DNA of 64,000 nt from Methylocystis parvus OBBP (GTDB lineage Bacteria > Pseudomonadota > Alphaproteobacteria > Rhizobiales > Beijerinckiaceae). Where the stretch lies: contig NZ_CP092968.1 in assembly GCF_027571405.1 (NCBI RefSeq), positions 558,001-622,000 of the forward strand, given 5' to 3'. Both the position numbers and the translations under genes were made by a program. Position 1 is the first letter of the stretch. The number at the start of each line of letters is the position of its first letter. Under the pieces are notes generated by a model that saw nothing but the letters and a program-made list of their open reading frames with translations, ran no database searches and was not told the origin of the DNA. Of the stretch, positions 33,213 through 43,133 are shown one piece after another.

Positions 33213-34496
33213 TTAACGGTCGGCAAAGCGGATGTCCGAAACTCCGGGATTTCGCGACGGGGCCGCGGCCGGCAAATCTCCGTCAAGTTTTGAACTTCGC
33301 TTGTTTTTTTGCTCCCCAAGCGGATGCCGGACCGTCGCCGCGTAGAAAAGAGCGAGGGCGAGGATTCCGATCGGCAGATGGAACGCCATCGCGACTGGCC
33401 GGGCGATCAGCGGGGCGACATAGGCAAAGCCGAGCGCCGATTTCTCATAAGGCAGGAAGCCTTTCTCAAGTCCATGCGAGAGGAGCAGCGCCATAGCCGG
33501 CGCGAGCGCCATCATGTCGTAGTCGAGCGAATAGGGCGTCGACAGAAGCATGGCGCCGATCGTCGCGGCCGCCTTCACCCGCGCGTCGGCGGCGGAGCGC
33601 AGCAGCCAGACGAGCGCCGCGAGCGCAATGACGGTCGACAGTCCCTGGCAGAACCAGGCGGCGGACGCGTCGCCGCCCAAGAGCCGCACGGCGGCGAAGA
33701 CGCTCTGGATTTTCTCGAAGCCGGTCGCGCCTTCTTCCAGGATACGGCGCGTGAAACCGAGGTTCTGGAAGAAGGCGCGCCAGCTCTCGACCCCGAAGGT
33801 CATGACGCTTGCCGCGGTCATGATCAGGAAGGTCGCGGCGGCGCCCGCCAGCGCCCGCCAATGACGGCCTATCAGCAAGGCAAGGGGAAGCGTGAGCGCA
33901 AACTGCGGCTTGTAGGCGAGGAGCGCGAAGAACGCGCCGGCGATCAACGGCCGCCTGTCGAGCAGGATGAAGCCGCCGCCGAGCAGCGCAGCGGTGAGGA
34001 AGCCGTTCTGACCATGGCCGAGATTCACGATGACCGCCGGAAAGGCGAGCGCTGCGACCAGTATGTCGCGTCGTCCGAGGCCCGACCGGCGCAGGATCGC
34101 GAGGATGGAAAGGACGTAGAGCGCCAGCGTCCCGAATTGCCATAACGCCAGCGCGGGCAGATAGGGCAGGCGCGCGAGCAGCGCCGCCGGCGCCAGAAAA
34201 TAGGGCGGGTAGTGCCAGCCGAAGACGCCCGTCCGGGGGCCGAACTCGGCGCGTTGCGCCTCGGCGTGGCGCACAATGTCGAAAGGCGCTTCCGGATGTC
34301 CGGCGAGGACTTCCTTGCCCGCGACCCAGACCTGGCTGAAATCCGAGCCGAGCGGCAGATTGTTCGGCCCCATGCGGTTTTGCGAGGTCGCGACCGCGCC
34401 AAGGACGGCGAGCGAGAAGAAAGCGAGCAGGATGAGGGGATAGACGCGCAGACGCTCCGGCGTCATCCAGTCGCCGCTTCTGATTCTCGCCAGCAT
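33213..34496 (-). CDS. GT87-family membrane glycosyltransferase (DUF2029)
   Basis: The 427-residue protein has about ten hydrophobic segments and the GT87/DUF2029 features: an early GSDFSQVWVAGKEVLAG block with an acidic pair, FGWHYPPYFLAPAALLARLP, and LSTPYSLDYDMMALAPAMALL. Such enzymes use polyprenyl-phosphate sugars, often mannose, at the outer face of the membrane. Substrate unknown. ATG 34496 has GGGGAGGA at good spacing; ATG 34499 directly before it is too close to the ribosome site. Confidence 0.85.
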   Translation of the reverse strand: MLARIRSGDWMTPERLRVYPLILLAFFSLAVLGAVATSQNRMGPNNLPLGSDFSQVWVAGKEVLAGHPEAPFDIVRHAEAQRAEFGPRTGVFGWHYPPYFLAPAALLARLPYLPALALWQFGTLALYVLSILAILRRSGLGRRDILVAALAFPAVIVNLGHGQNGFLTAALLGGGFILLDRRPLIAGAFFALLAYKPQFALTLPLALLIGRHWRALAGAAATFLIMTAASVMTFGVESWRAFFQNLGFTRRILEEGATGFEKIQSVFAAVRLLGGDASAAWFCQGLSTVIALAALVWLLRSAADARVKAAATIGAMLLSTPYSLDYDMMALAPAMALLLSHGLEKGFLPYEKSALGFAYVAPLIARPVAMAFHLPIGILALALFYAATVRHPLGEQKNKRSSKLDGDLPAAAPSRNPGVSDIRFADR

Positions 34497-34642
34497 CATT
34501 CCTCCCCTTCGCCGCCGCCAGAGGGAGAGACGATAGCCGCCGCGGGTTAATGGGCGCGGAATCTGCGCCGATAGCTTGGACTGCGGATTTTCATTGCCGG
34601 TCGCCGCGCCGCAAATTATGGTGCGACGCACACTTCCCCTAA

Positions 34643-35860
<1,218 letters not shown>

Positions 35861-36140
35861 GGGGCGATGCCGTCGCTTCGTTGGCTCGCGCGGACGGCGC
35901 CGTCCTGCGAGATTTCCTGACGCCGGAAGCTTGCCGGGCCTACGCGCTGAAGCGCTTCGAGAAAAACGGGAGCCCGTCGGGCTCCACGAACGCTGGCGCT
36001 TCTCTCGCGACGTCAATTTGGCTTTGCGACGTCGACGGCCTCAAAGAACGGCGCTCTATGCACGGGGCGGTTCGCTCCCTAAATTGGTCTGAAAAGCCGT
36101 CGCTCGCCGATGGCGGAATTTCATCTCCGGGAATGCGACT

Positions 36141-36674
36141 ATGACCCTATTCCTCTTATTCGCGCTCGCGCTCGTCAGCGGTCTCGTCGCCTATATCTCG
36201 CTGCGGCCGAATACGTTCAAAATCGCCCGCTCGACCATTCTCGACGCGCCGCCCGAGCGCATCTATCCCGAGATCAACGATTTCCATAACTGGGAGAAAT
36301 GGTCGCCCTGGGCGAAGCTCGATCCGGAGCAGAAAACGACCTATGACGGCTCGCCGCTCGGCGCCGGCTCCACGCTCGAATGGTCCGGCGACAACAAGGT
36401 CGGCGCCGGCAAGATGACGATCAAGGAAAGCAGCCAGAATGAGCGCGTTCGCATCAAGATCGAGTTCTTCAAGCCGATGCAGGCGGTCAACGACGTCCAG
36501 TTCGATCTGAAGCCGATCGGCGATACGAAGACCGAAGTGCAGTGGACCATGTCCGGCCGCAATGAATTCGTCGCCAAGGCGATCCACGCCTTCATGAATA
36601 TGGACAAGATGGTCGGCGGTCAGTTCGAACAGGGCCTCGCCAATCTGAAGGCGATTGTCGAGACGCAGTCATAG
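36141..36674 (+). CDS. SRPBCC (START-like) family protein
   Basis: The 177-residue protein starts with a membrane anchor (LFLLFALALVSGLVAYISL) and then an SRPBCC fold: STILDAPPERIYPEINDFHNWEKWSPWAKLDP, a ligand-pocket helix at the C-terminus (KMVGGQFEQGLANLKAIVE). Proteins of this type bind lipids or other hydrophobic compounds; the substrate is unknown. The 280 bases before it hold no gene I can support, only a small GGAGCCC/GGGCTCC hairpin near 35970. Confidence 0.8.
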   Translation: MTLFLLFALALVSGLVAYISLRPNTFKIARSTILDAPPERIYPEINDFHNWEKWSPWAKLDPEQKTTYDGSPLGAGSTLEWSGDNKVGAGKMTIKESSQNERVRIKIEFFKPMQAVNDVQFDLKPIGDTKTEVQWTMSGRNEFVAKAIHAFMNMDKMVGGQFEQGLANLKAIVETQS

Positions 36675-36909
36675 TCCTTGCCAAGCGATTAGATAATGCG
36701 ACTCGTCGTCGGCCTCGGCGCCGATATTCTGAACCGGGACTGTGCGTTTGAGTTTGGCGCGCCGCAAAGAGGCGCTCTGGGCGCCGACTTGTTTCGAGAA
36801 AGTCGTCAAGCTGCCGGCGCGGCCCTCACGGCCATGTTTGCCGCTCGCCTGTGTGCTTCCCATATCTGACGCGTCCGGCGGACGGCGCCGGCGCAACAGG
36901 AGCCGAGCA

Positions 36910-37122
36910 ATGAAATATTTCCTGATGGCCGGTCTTGGTTTGATGACGTTCGCGGCGACGATGACCGTCGAGCCGCAAGAAGCAAATGCTGTCGTCTGCG
37001 CCAGAGGCGTCTATCGCGCCGGCTGCGCGGGCGTGCGCGGCGCCGCCGTCGTGCGCCGTCCGGTCGGCCGAGTGTGCCGCACAGTGTGGCGCGGCCGCGT
37101 GCGCCGCACGGTCTGCTACTGA
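36910..37122 (+). CDS. Small secreted Cys/Arg-rich protein
   Basis: The 70-residue product has a signal peptide (MAGLGLMTFAATMTVEPQEANA) and a tiny mature part with VVCARGVYRAGCAGVRG and four cysteines in all, rich in arginine. Related small proteins are widespread in Hyphomicrobiales and Methylocystaceae, without known function. ATG 36910 has AGGAG upstream. Confidence 0.65.
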   Translation: MKYFLMAGLGLMTFAATMTVEPQEANAVVCARGVYRAGCAGVRGAAVVRRPVGRVCRTVWRGRVRRTVCY

Positions 37123-37198
37123 TCATTCTTTTTTGGCGCGCGGCAGGGGCGCCCGCCGCGCGCAATGAGCCGGATGCTTGCTTAAATGAACTCGACGC

Positions 37199-37795
37199 TT
37201 ACTTCGCGGCGTCGAGCATTTCTTCGACATGCTCCCAATTCACGAGATGCTCGAGGAAGGTCTTCAGATAATCGGCGCGGCGGTTGCGGTAGTCGATATA
37301 GTAGGAGTGTTCCCACACATCGGCGACGAGCAGCGGCTGGGCGCCGTGCACCAGCGGATTTTCGGCGTTCGGCGTCTTGCGGATGGCGGCCTTGCCGTCC
37401 TTGATCTCCAGCCACACCCAGCCCGAGCCGAACTGCGCCAGACCTTCCTTCTGGAAGTCTTCCTTGAACTTGTCGACCGAGCCGAAGCTGTCGACGATCA
37501 GCTTCTCGATCTTGCCCGGAATCGCGCCGCCGCCATTCGGCTTCATCCACTTCCAGTAATGGTGGTGGTTGTAGTGCTGGGCCACGTTGTTGAAGATCGG
37601 GACGTTCTTGCCGAAGGAGCCGACGATCACGTCCTCGATCGGCTTGCCTTCGAATTCGGTGCCCTTGATGAGGTTGTTCGCGTTCGTGACATAGGTCGCG
37701 TGGTGCTTGTCGTGATGATATTCGAATGACTCGCGCGACAGATAGGGCTGCAAGGCGTCGTAAGCGTAGGGGAGGTCTTCAAGCGTGAAGGACAT
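37199..37795 (-). CDS. sodB: Fe/Mn superoxide dismutase
   Basis: The 198-residue enzyme has the metal ligands H27 (FEYHHDKHHATY), a His in AQHYNHHHYWKWM, and D159 and H163 in VADVWEHSYY. It turns superoxide into O2 and H2O2 in the cytoplasm. Overall similarity points to the iron type, but metal use cannot be fixed from sequence. ATG 37795 follows AGGAGAG; a TTG one codon earlier is unlikely. An Irr-box-like palindrome lies 73-90 bases upstream, suggesting iron control. Confidence 0.95.
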   Translation of the reverse strand: MSFTLEDLPYAYDALQPYLSRESFEYHHDKHHATYVTNANNLIKGTEFEGKPIEDVIVGSFGKNVPIFNNVAQHYNHHHYWKWMKPNGGGAIPGKIEKLIVDSFGSVDKFKEDFQKEGLAQFGSGWVWLEIKDGKAAIRKTPNAENPLVHGAQPLLVADVWEHSYYIDYRNRRADYLKTFLEHLVNWEHVEEMLDAAK

Positions 37796-37868
37796 CAAAT
37801 CTCTCCTGAACAGGGATAGGACCCGGGGCCCCGCATGTAACTAGACCCGGAGCCCCGGCGGGACAAGA

Positions 37869-37885
37869 ACTAGAATAATTCTAAA
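37869..37885. promoter_or_regulatory. Irr-box-like element upstream of sodB
   Basis: ACTAGAA-TAA-TTCTAAA. The core TAGAA-N3-TTCTA is a perfect palindrome, and the right half matches the rhizobial iron control element (TTTAGAA-N3-TTCTAAA as I recall it) fully, the left half except for two bases. It lies 74 bases from the sodB start, on its promoter side. Confidence 0.5.
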
Positions 37886-37902
37886 TTACGATGGAAGGAA
37901 CT

Positions 37903-37931
37903 AAAAAGCGGCCCGGCGAAGACCGGGCCGC
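37903..37931 (-). terminator. Intrinsic terminator of the second pmoD
   Basis: On the minus strand: GCGGCCCGG (37931-37923), loop TCTTCG, CCGGGCCGC (37916-37908), then TTTTTAG. It lies 12 bases after the stop of the gene at 37943. Confidence 0.92.
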
Positions 37932-37942
37932 CGCTTTTCGGA

Positions 37943-38560
37943 TCAGGCTGCCGCGCGGGCGGCGTGTTCGGCCTTCTGTCTGTTCGATTTCGCCCGCAAG
38001 GCCAGCCACATGACGACAGTCAGGGACACGAAGCCGACCGCGTAGAGAATGTATTCGATCATCCCCCAGAAGGTGTAGAGCCCAACAGAGAAGGGGAAAC
38101 GCGACACCCACTCATTGCCGAGATCGTCGCGCACCGTGACAATGCCGACATAGTGACCGGCGTCCTTGAAGTCGTGCTCGAAGGTCATGATGCCGTTGCG
38201 ATAGACTTTCGGGTCGAGCTTGACGATCGTCGCGGCGGTGAGGTCGCCCTTTTCATTGGCCTCGCCGCCGACATCCTTGATGATACGAATGCCGATCGCC
38301 ATGTCGCGGAGTTCGTCCGAGACCGCCTGCAGGGCGATGACCGTCGGCCCGGTCTGGGCGATGTCCTCGCAGAATTCCTGCTCCTCGCCCGTGCGCTGAT
38401 AGCCGATGAAGTGCATTGCGCTCTGGCCGATATGCAGCACGCACTCATCCTGCTCGAGCTTCACGCCGCCATGCGCCGAGGCGCCCGTCGGCGCAAACCC
38501 GAAGGCGACGGCCAGTCCGAGCGCCGCGGCGGTAACGCCGCGCTTCCATAAACCCCTCAT
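37943..38560 (-). CDS. Second, divergent PmoD-family protein
   Basis: The 205-residue protein shares the PmoD plan: signal peptide, periplasmic domain with DECVLHIGQSAMHFIGYQ and QEFCEDIAQTGPTVIALQ, the MTFEHDFKDAGHYVGIVTV block that parallels SLEHNFENNGHYIGLVTL of PmoD at 28771, and one C-terminal helix (YAVGFVSLTVVMWLAL). Both cysteines are kept, but the CMVM motif becomes CVLH and the later Met is in SAMHF. So it may form a different copper site. It has its own terminator and sits next to sodB, 5 kb from the first copper group. Confidence 0.83.
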   Translation of the reverse strand: MRGLWKRGVTAAALGLAVAFGFAPTGASAHGGVKLEQDECVLHIGQSAMHFIGYQRTGEEQEFCEDIAQTGPTVIALQAVSDELRDMAIGIRIIKDVGGEANEKGDLTAATIVKLDPKVYRNGIMTFEHDFKDAGHYVGIVTVRDDLGNEWVSRFPFSVGLYTFWGMIEYILYAVGFVSLTVVMWLALRAKSNRQKAEHAARAAA

Positions 38561-38957
38561 GCGCGTCTCTCCATCAAGACATATCAGAAGGCCGAATGGG
38601 TCGGGCGCGGTCAGGCAATGCTTCGCCGCTCCCTCGGCCGGTAACAATAGCTTTGTATTGAGAGCGCAAGTTACGATGCGTCATTGGGCCGCGGCGTTTC
38701 GAATTCATATAACTAATTGTTATTATGTGATTTACTCTGATAGATCATTCAAAAATCCGTTGCCGCCCATATCAAGATATTGAACATAAAACTAGCCGAT
38801 GCCATATTAGTAGGAAAACTTGGCTGCGCCCAGCGGTCGCCGAGTTGTCTTGCTTCAAGTATAAAAGAGAGAGCGTCGATCGCCGCGCGGCCGCGTCGAT
38901 TGCGCGTTTGTCCGCGCTTCATGCTAAAAGGGCGATCTCGGATAAAACGGGAGCCAG
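38561..38957. other. AT-rich intergenic region before the second pmoD
   Basis: 397 bases with no supported gene. An AT-rich stretch at 38700-38790 is unlike the surroundings. Read on the minus strand it has TTGAAT and CATAAT with a 19-base spacer, a weak promoter candidate for the leftward pmoD-like gene. The rightward gene at 38958 must also start here. Confidence 0.4.
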
Positions 38958-39521
38958 ATGACGCGCAATCGAGCTGGATGGGGCGTGACTGCGGCGGGCG
39001 CGACGCTCGCGGCCGGCGGCGTCTACGCGATGTGGTCGGGCTGGGATTTGATCCTGCTCGAGAGAGGCTGGAGCCTCTTCATTGCGGGCTCCGTCTTCCT
39101 CGCGGGCGGCGTCGTGACCATGGCGCTCGGCCGCGTCGTCGCGCATCTCGCGCGATTGGGCGCGGGTCTTCCCGCCGCTCAATCGGCGCAGGCCATACAG
39201 ACGGCGTCTCCGGCGCCCGCATTTACGCCAATGGTCGCGCCCCGGCAGGACGCCGCGCCGAAAACCCCGGAGGCGGCGCCCGCCGCCTGGCGCGAGCCGG
39301 AGCCAAAAGCCGAGCAGCCTTTCGACCGCCCGGATTTTGCGGCGATGCTTGGGGCGGAACTCACGCCCGAACAGCCGACGGAGGTCGACAGATATACGGC
39401 CGGCGACGCGACCTATGTCATGATGTCGGACGGCTCCGTGGAAGTGCGCAGCCCGGTCGGCACGCAACGCTATCCGTCGCTCGCCGCGCTCAGGGCCGAA
39501 GCAGAATCGCGTCAGAGCTGA
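38958..39521 (+). CDS. Hypothetical membrane-anchored protein
   Basis: The 187-residue protein has two N-terminal hydrophobic segments (TAAGATLAAGGVYAMWSGWDLILL, LFIAGSVFLAGGVVTMALG), a proline/alanine-rich linker and a C-terminal part with MMSDGSVEVRSPVGTQRYPSLAALRAEAESR. The last block recurs in other Hyphomicrobiales proteins, function unknown. AACGGGAG lies before ATG. It ends directly against the stop of the convergent CBS gene. Confidence 0.7.
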   Translation: MTRNRAGWGVTAAGATLAAGGVYAMWSGWDLILLERGWSLFIAGSVFLAGGVVTMALGRVVAHLARLGAGLPAAQSAQAIQTASPAPAFTPMVAPRQDAAPKTPEAAPAAWREPEPKAEQPFDRPDFAAMLGAELTPEQPTEVDRYTAGDATYVMMSDGSVEVRSPVGTQRYPSLAALRAEAESRQS

Positions 39522-40454
39522 TCACGCGCCTCGGCCCCACATCAAAAACAGCGCGGCGTCGCCGGGCAGGCCTTCTGGAAAATCGACGATCTGCGCGGCG
39601 ATCTGGAAACCGCGCGGCCGCAGCTCGTTGCGCCAGCGCCGAAAGACGTCCGACGGCTCGCCGCGCAACGTTTCCGGCCAATGCGCATCCGGCGCATTGA
39701 TGGCGCGGCCGCCATCGGTGCAGAGCTGCGCCGGAAAACGGATCAGCATGTGCTCGAAGAGGCCCGACCCTGCGGCGCGCCGCGCGTTCGAGAGCATCTC
39801 GCGCCACATCGAGTCGGTCAGGCGTTGCGCCGCGAGTTCCTTGATGCGCTGCTCGCGAAGCTCCTGCAAAGCGCGATGACGTTCGGCGCGCTCCGTGTCG
39901 AGCTGACGCTCATGCGCGGCGACGAGCGCCCGAAACTCTTCAGCCGTCGCGACGGTCTCCGCATTCGACCGCGGCTGGGCGGGGGATAGAATCGCCTTTC
40001 GAGGGCGCAATATGTCGACGCCGTCGCCGTGCGACATGGCGCTCACGACTTCGCGTCGCAGCAGCACGCCGACAATCTTATGACCGTCGACGACTGGCGC
40101 GCGCTTGAGATGATGCTCCTCCATCATTTTGGCGATGTCGGCGAGCTTCGCGCCGCAGGGAACGGAAATTGCGGGCGCGGTCATAACCTCGCGAAGCCGC
40201 AATCCATTGGAGTGGAAACGCGCCTTGGGTCGATTGCGCAGCAGAAACTCGGGAATGGCGCCGAGGTCCGGGTCCGGCGTTCCTCGCGCCTTTTCGAGAT
40301 TGCTGCGCGTGACGATGCCGATCGGCGCGAGATTATCGTCGACGACCGGTACGGCGCCGACCCCGGAATCGGCGAGAAGCTTGGCAACGTAATCGAGATC
40401 GGCGTCCGCGGTAACGTAAGCGAAACGCTGGTTCATCAAGTCGCGCGCGATCAT
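39522..40454 (-). CDS. Tandem CBS-domain protein
   Basis: The 310-residue protein has two CBS domains, about residues 1-58 (MIARDLMNQRFAYVTADADL, GAVPVVDDNLAPIGIVTRSNL) and 88-142 (VMTAPAISVPCGAKLADIAK, APVVDGHKIVGVLLRREV), a coiled-coil-like charged stretch (AHERQLDTERAERHRALQEL) and an unassigned C-terminal domain. CBS pairs bind adenosine nucleotides and act as energy or ionic sensors. What it controls is unknown. It lies 19 bases after xthA on the same strand. Confidence 0.85.
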   Translation of the reverse strand: MIARDLMNQRFAYVTADADLDYVAKLLADSGVGAVPVVDDNLAPIGIVTRSNLEKARGTPDPDLGAIPEFLLRNRPKARFHSNGLRLREVMTAPAISVPCGAKLADIAKMMEEHHLKRAPVVDGHKIVGVLLRREVVSAMSHGDGVDILRPRKAILSPAQPRSNAETVATAEEFRALVAAHERQLDTERAERHRALQELREQRIKELAAQRLTDSMWREMLSNARRAAGSGLFEHMLIRFPAQLCTDGGRAINAPDAHWPETLRGEPSDVFRRWRNELRPRGFQIAAQIVDFPEGLPGDAALFLMWGRGA

Positions 40455-40473
40455 CCGCTCCCCCGCTGCGCGT

Positions 40474-41271
40474 TCACTCCGACAATTCGATAATGACAGG
40501 CACGTGATCGGAGGGACGCTCCCAGCCGCGCGCTTCCGTAAGAACGTCGAGCTTCTTCAGCGCGCCGCCCAGCCCTTCGCTGACGAGAATATGATCCAGG
40601 CGACGTCCGCGATTGGACGCCGCCCAATCCGCCGCGCGATAGCTCCACCATGTATAAAGCTTCTCATCCGCCGGCACGAAATGACGCATGGCGTCGATCC
40701 ATTTTCCCGCCTGGAAGACGGCGGAGAGTTTCTCGACTTCGACCGGCGTATGACTGACGACCTTCAGGAGCTGCTTGTGGCTCCAGACGTCGTGTTCGAG
40801 CGGCGCGATGTTCAGGTCGCCGACCATGGCGACGCGTCCCTTGGCCGCGCCGTTTTCGCCCCACGCCTTCATCTCGTCGAGAAAGCTCAGCTTATGCGCG
40901 AATTTGGGGTTGATCTCGACGTCGGGTTCGTCGCCGCCCGCGGGAACGTAGAAATTATGCAACGTGATCGGGCCGCCTTCGCCTTCCGCCTCGACGCTGA
41001 TGTGACGCGCGTCGCCCTTTTCGCAAAAGTCTCGCTTCTCGATGAGGCGCAGGGGCTTTTTCGATGCGACGGCGACGCCGTGATAGCCTTTCTGACCGTT
41101 GATCTCGACATGGTTATAACCGAGCGACGTGAAGTCTTTCATCGGGAATTCGGCGTCGCGGCACTTGGTTTCCTGCAAGCAGAGAATGTCGGGCGCGGCC
41201 GTCTTCAGGAAATGCGCCACGAGCGGCATGCGCAGCCGCACCGAATTGATGTTCCAGGTTGCGATCTTCAA
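40474..41271 (-). CDS. xthA: Exodeoxyribonuclease III
   Basis: The 265-residue protein has the AP-endonuclease/exonuclease III motifs: KIATWNINSVRLRMP, LCLQETKCRD, GYHGVAVASKKP, VGDLNIAP, WWSYRA and RRLDHILVSE, ending PSDHVPVIIEL. It nicks DNA at abasic sites and degrades 3' ends in base-excision repair. The N-terminus of the family starts at the codon before KIATWN, which here is TTG (41271), two bases after the stop of the upstream gene; this rare start is the best choice. Confidence 0.92.
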   Translation of the reverse strand: MKIATWNINSVRLRMPLVAHFLKTAAPDILCLQETKCRDAEFPMKDFTSLGYNHVEINGQKGYHGVAVASKKPLRLIEKRDFCEKGDARHISVEAEGEGGPITLHNFYVPAGGDEPDVEINPKFAHKLSFLDEMKAWGENGAAKGRVAMVGDLNIAPLEHDVWSHKQLLKVVSHTPVEVEKLSAVFQAGKWIDAMRHFVPADEKLYTWWSYRAADWAASNRGRRLDHILVSEGLGGALKKLDVLTEARGWERPSDHVPVIIELSE

Positions 41272-41272
41272 A

Positions 41273-42322
41273 TCAGTTGGCCTTGGTTTTGTCGCCGCCG
41301 AGGAGGAAGGGCGCAACGTCCTTCACGCCGGGCTGGCTTTCGGTAACGAAGGGCGTTGGACGGCACACCGCCATGGCGGAGAGGCCGACGCGCGCGGTGA
41401 GGAGACCGTTCAGAACGCCTTCGCCGAGCTTCGCGGAGATGCGCGCCGCGACGCCATGGCCGAGCACCTGCTGAAGCAGCGTGTCGCCGACGGCGATCGT
41501 GCCCGTTATGGCGAGATGGGCGCCGACGGACCGGGCGAGCTTGAAGAAGCCGAGCAGGCCCGGCCGGCCGCCATAGATTTCGGAAATGCGGCGCATCAGC
41601 ACGATGGCCTGTCCCGCGACGAAGATGATGTCGAGCACGGCGCGCGGACTGACGGCGGTGACGACGGAGACGCGCTTCGCCGCGCCGGCGATCTCGCGGC
41701 GCGCCTGCTCGTCGAGCGGGGCGACGAGATTGCGTTCGGCGAGATCGACGAGGTCTTTCCCGTCCATGATCTGCTTGGCGTAATCCGCGACGAGCGCGCG
41801 CGGCCGCGCGAGATCGGCGCGGCTTTCATAAATCCTGCAGAGCTCCAACACGCGCGTCTTGGCGGCGGGGCCGTCATTGGCCGCGCGCGCTTCGCCGAGC
41901 GCCGCATGGAGTTTGGCGATACGGTTCTGCAGCATGATCGAGCGGATTTCCCGCGCGATGAACAAAAGCGCCGCGACGCCCGCCGCCGAGGCCAGCGCAA
42001 GGCCGATCGCGCCGAGAATGGGGGAGCGCGCGAACAGGTCTTCGACGAAATTCCAGACCCAGATGCTCAGAGCCAGCGTGATGAGGCCGGTGAGCGCGGA
42101 AAAAAAGACGCCGCCGGAGGAGAAAATATAGCGGTCGAGAATCCCCTTGGCCCGCGCGGCGTCGGCCGCGGCTTCGCCGCCCGGCGCGCCTTCGATCAGT
42201 TCGGCCGCCTCGGCGAAAATATCGTCCTCGGGCTCGACCTGAGGCGAGGGCTTCGACGTCACGGTTTCGTCGCCATTGAGGCGGAAGGCGCGCGGGCGCG
42301 GTCTGCGCTCTGAATTGCTCAT
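41273..42322 (-). CDS. YcjF/TIGR01620-family membrane protein
   Basis: The 349-residue protein has an acidic N-terminus, two close membrane helices (FFSALTGLITLALSIWVWNFVE and LGAIGLALASAAGVAALLFIA), a charged helical stretch, and a C-terminal DUF697-like part (ISEIYGGRPGLLGFFKLARSVGAHLAITGTIA). This is the YcjF family, usually next to the YcjX GTPase, which is not here. Function unclear, linked to envelope stress in other bacteria. The xthA gene follows almost directly. Confidence 0.82.
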   Translation of the reverse strand: MSNSERRPRPRAFRLNGDETVTSKPSPQVEPEDDIFAEAAELIEGAPGGEAAADAARAKGILDRYIFSSGGVFFSALTGLITLALSIWVWNFVEDLFARSPILGAIGLALASAAGVAALLFIAREIRSIMLQNRIAKLHAALGEARAANDGPAAKTRVLELCRIYESRADLARPRALVADYAKQIMDGKDLVDLAERNLVAPLDEQARREIAGAAKRVSVVTAVSPRAVLDIIFVAGQAIVLMRRISEIYGGRPGLLGFFKLARSVGAHLAITGTIAVGDTLLQQVLGHGVAARISAKLGEGVLNGLLTARVGLSAMAVCRPTPFVTESQPGVKDVAPFLLGGDKTKAN

Positions 42323-42542
42323 CGGGTGTTTCCAGGTTCCGACCCCACCTTTAGCGCTTCCGACGCCAAAACGGGAGCGCCAAGATGCCTACGGCAAAAT
42401 CTCGCTTCATTCCTTTGTCGTTCTTTGCAAGAAGTTCCGGCGCAGGCCCTTGGATCCGGCGGTGGTTGCGGCCCGGCCACGGCTCCGCTAGCATCCTCGC
42501 GTCTTCGCCGGCGCTTTTCCAGACTGGGTTACGGCCTTCCAA

Positions 42543-43133
42543 ATGTCTTTCCTGCCCGACGCGCTCGCGCTCATCATCGGTTATCTCCTCGGTTCGATTC
42601 CCTTCGGCTTGCTGCTGACGCGCGTCGCCGGGACCGCCGATCTGCGGTCCATCGGGTCGGGCAATATCGGCGCGACGAACGTCTTGCGCACGGGACGAAA
42701 GGATCTGGCGGCGGCGACGCTGCTGCTCGACGCGCTCAAGGGGACGGTCGCCGTTCTCATCGGCGCGAAGCTTTCTCCCCAGGGCGCGATGATCGCCGCC
42801 TTCGCGGCCTTTGTCGGCCATATCGCGCCCGTCTGGCTTGGCTTCAAAGGCGGCAAGGGCGTCGCGACCTTTCTGGGCTGTCTCTTCGCGCTGCACTGGC
42901 CTACGGGCCTGGCCTTCTGCGGGGTATGGCTCTCGGTCGCGGCTATTACCCGTTACTCGTCATTGTCGGCGCTCGTCGCGAGCGTCGCCGCGCCCATCCT
43001 GCTCTTCGTCTTGGGACATGGGGGCGAGGCCTTCGTCGTCAGCGCGATGGCGGCGCTGCTCTGGCGCAAACATGCGGAAAACATCGCAAGGCTGCGCGCG
43101 GGGACGGAAAGCCGCATTGGTCAGAAGTCATGA
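42543..43133 (+). CDS. plsY: Acyl-phosphate glycerol-3-phosphate acyltransferase
   Basis: The 196-residue membrane protein has the three PlsY motifs: [11 protein letters not shown] with [21 protein letters not shown], and [21 protein letters not shown]. It makes lysophosphatidic acid from acyl phosphate and glycerol 3-phosphate, the first membrane lipid step. The stop overlaps the dprA start by four bases (ATGA), an arrangement common in alphaproteobacteria. Confidence 0.95.
   Translation: MSFLPDALALIIGYLLGSIPFGLLLTRVAGTADLRSIGSGNIGATNVLRTGRKDLAAATLLLDALKGTVAVLIGAKLSPQGAMIAAFAAFVGHIAPVWLGFKGGKGVATFLGCLFALHWPTGLAFCGVWLSVAAITRYSSLSALVASVAAPILLFVLGHGGEAFVVSAMAALLWRKHAENIARLRAGTESRIGQKS

Noticed and set aside
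42326..43129. Upstream extension of dprA across plsY
   Set aside because: plsY is intact in another frame and dprA starts with the four-base ATGA overlap.
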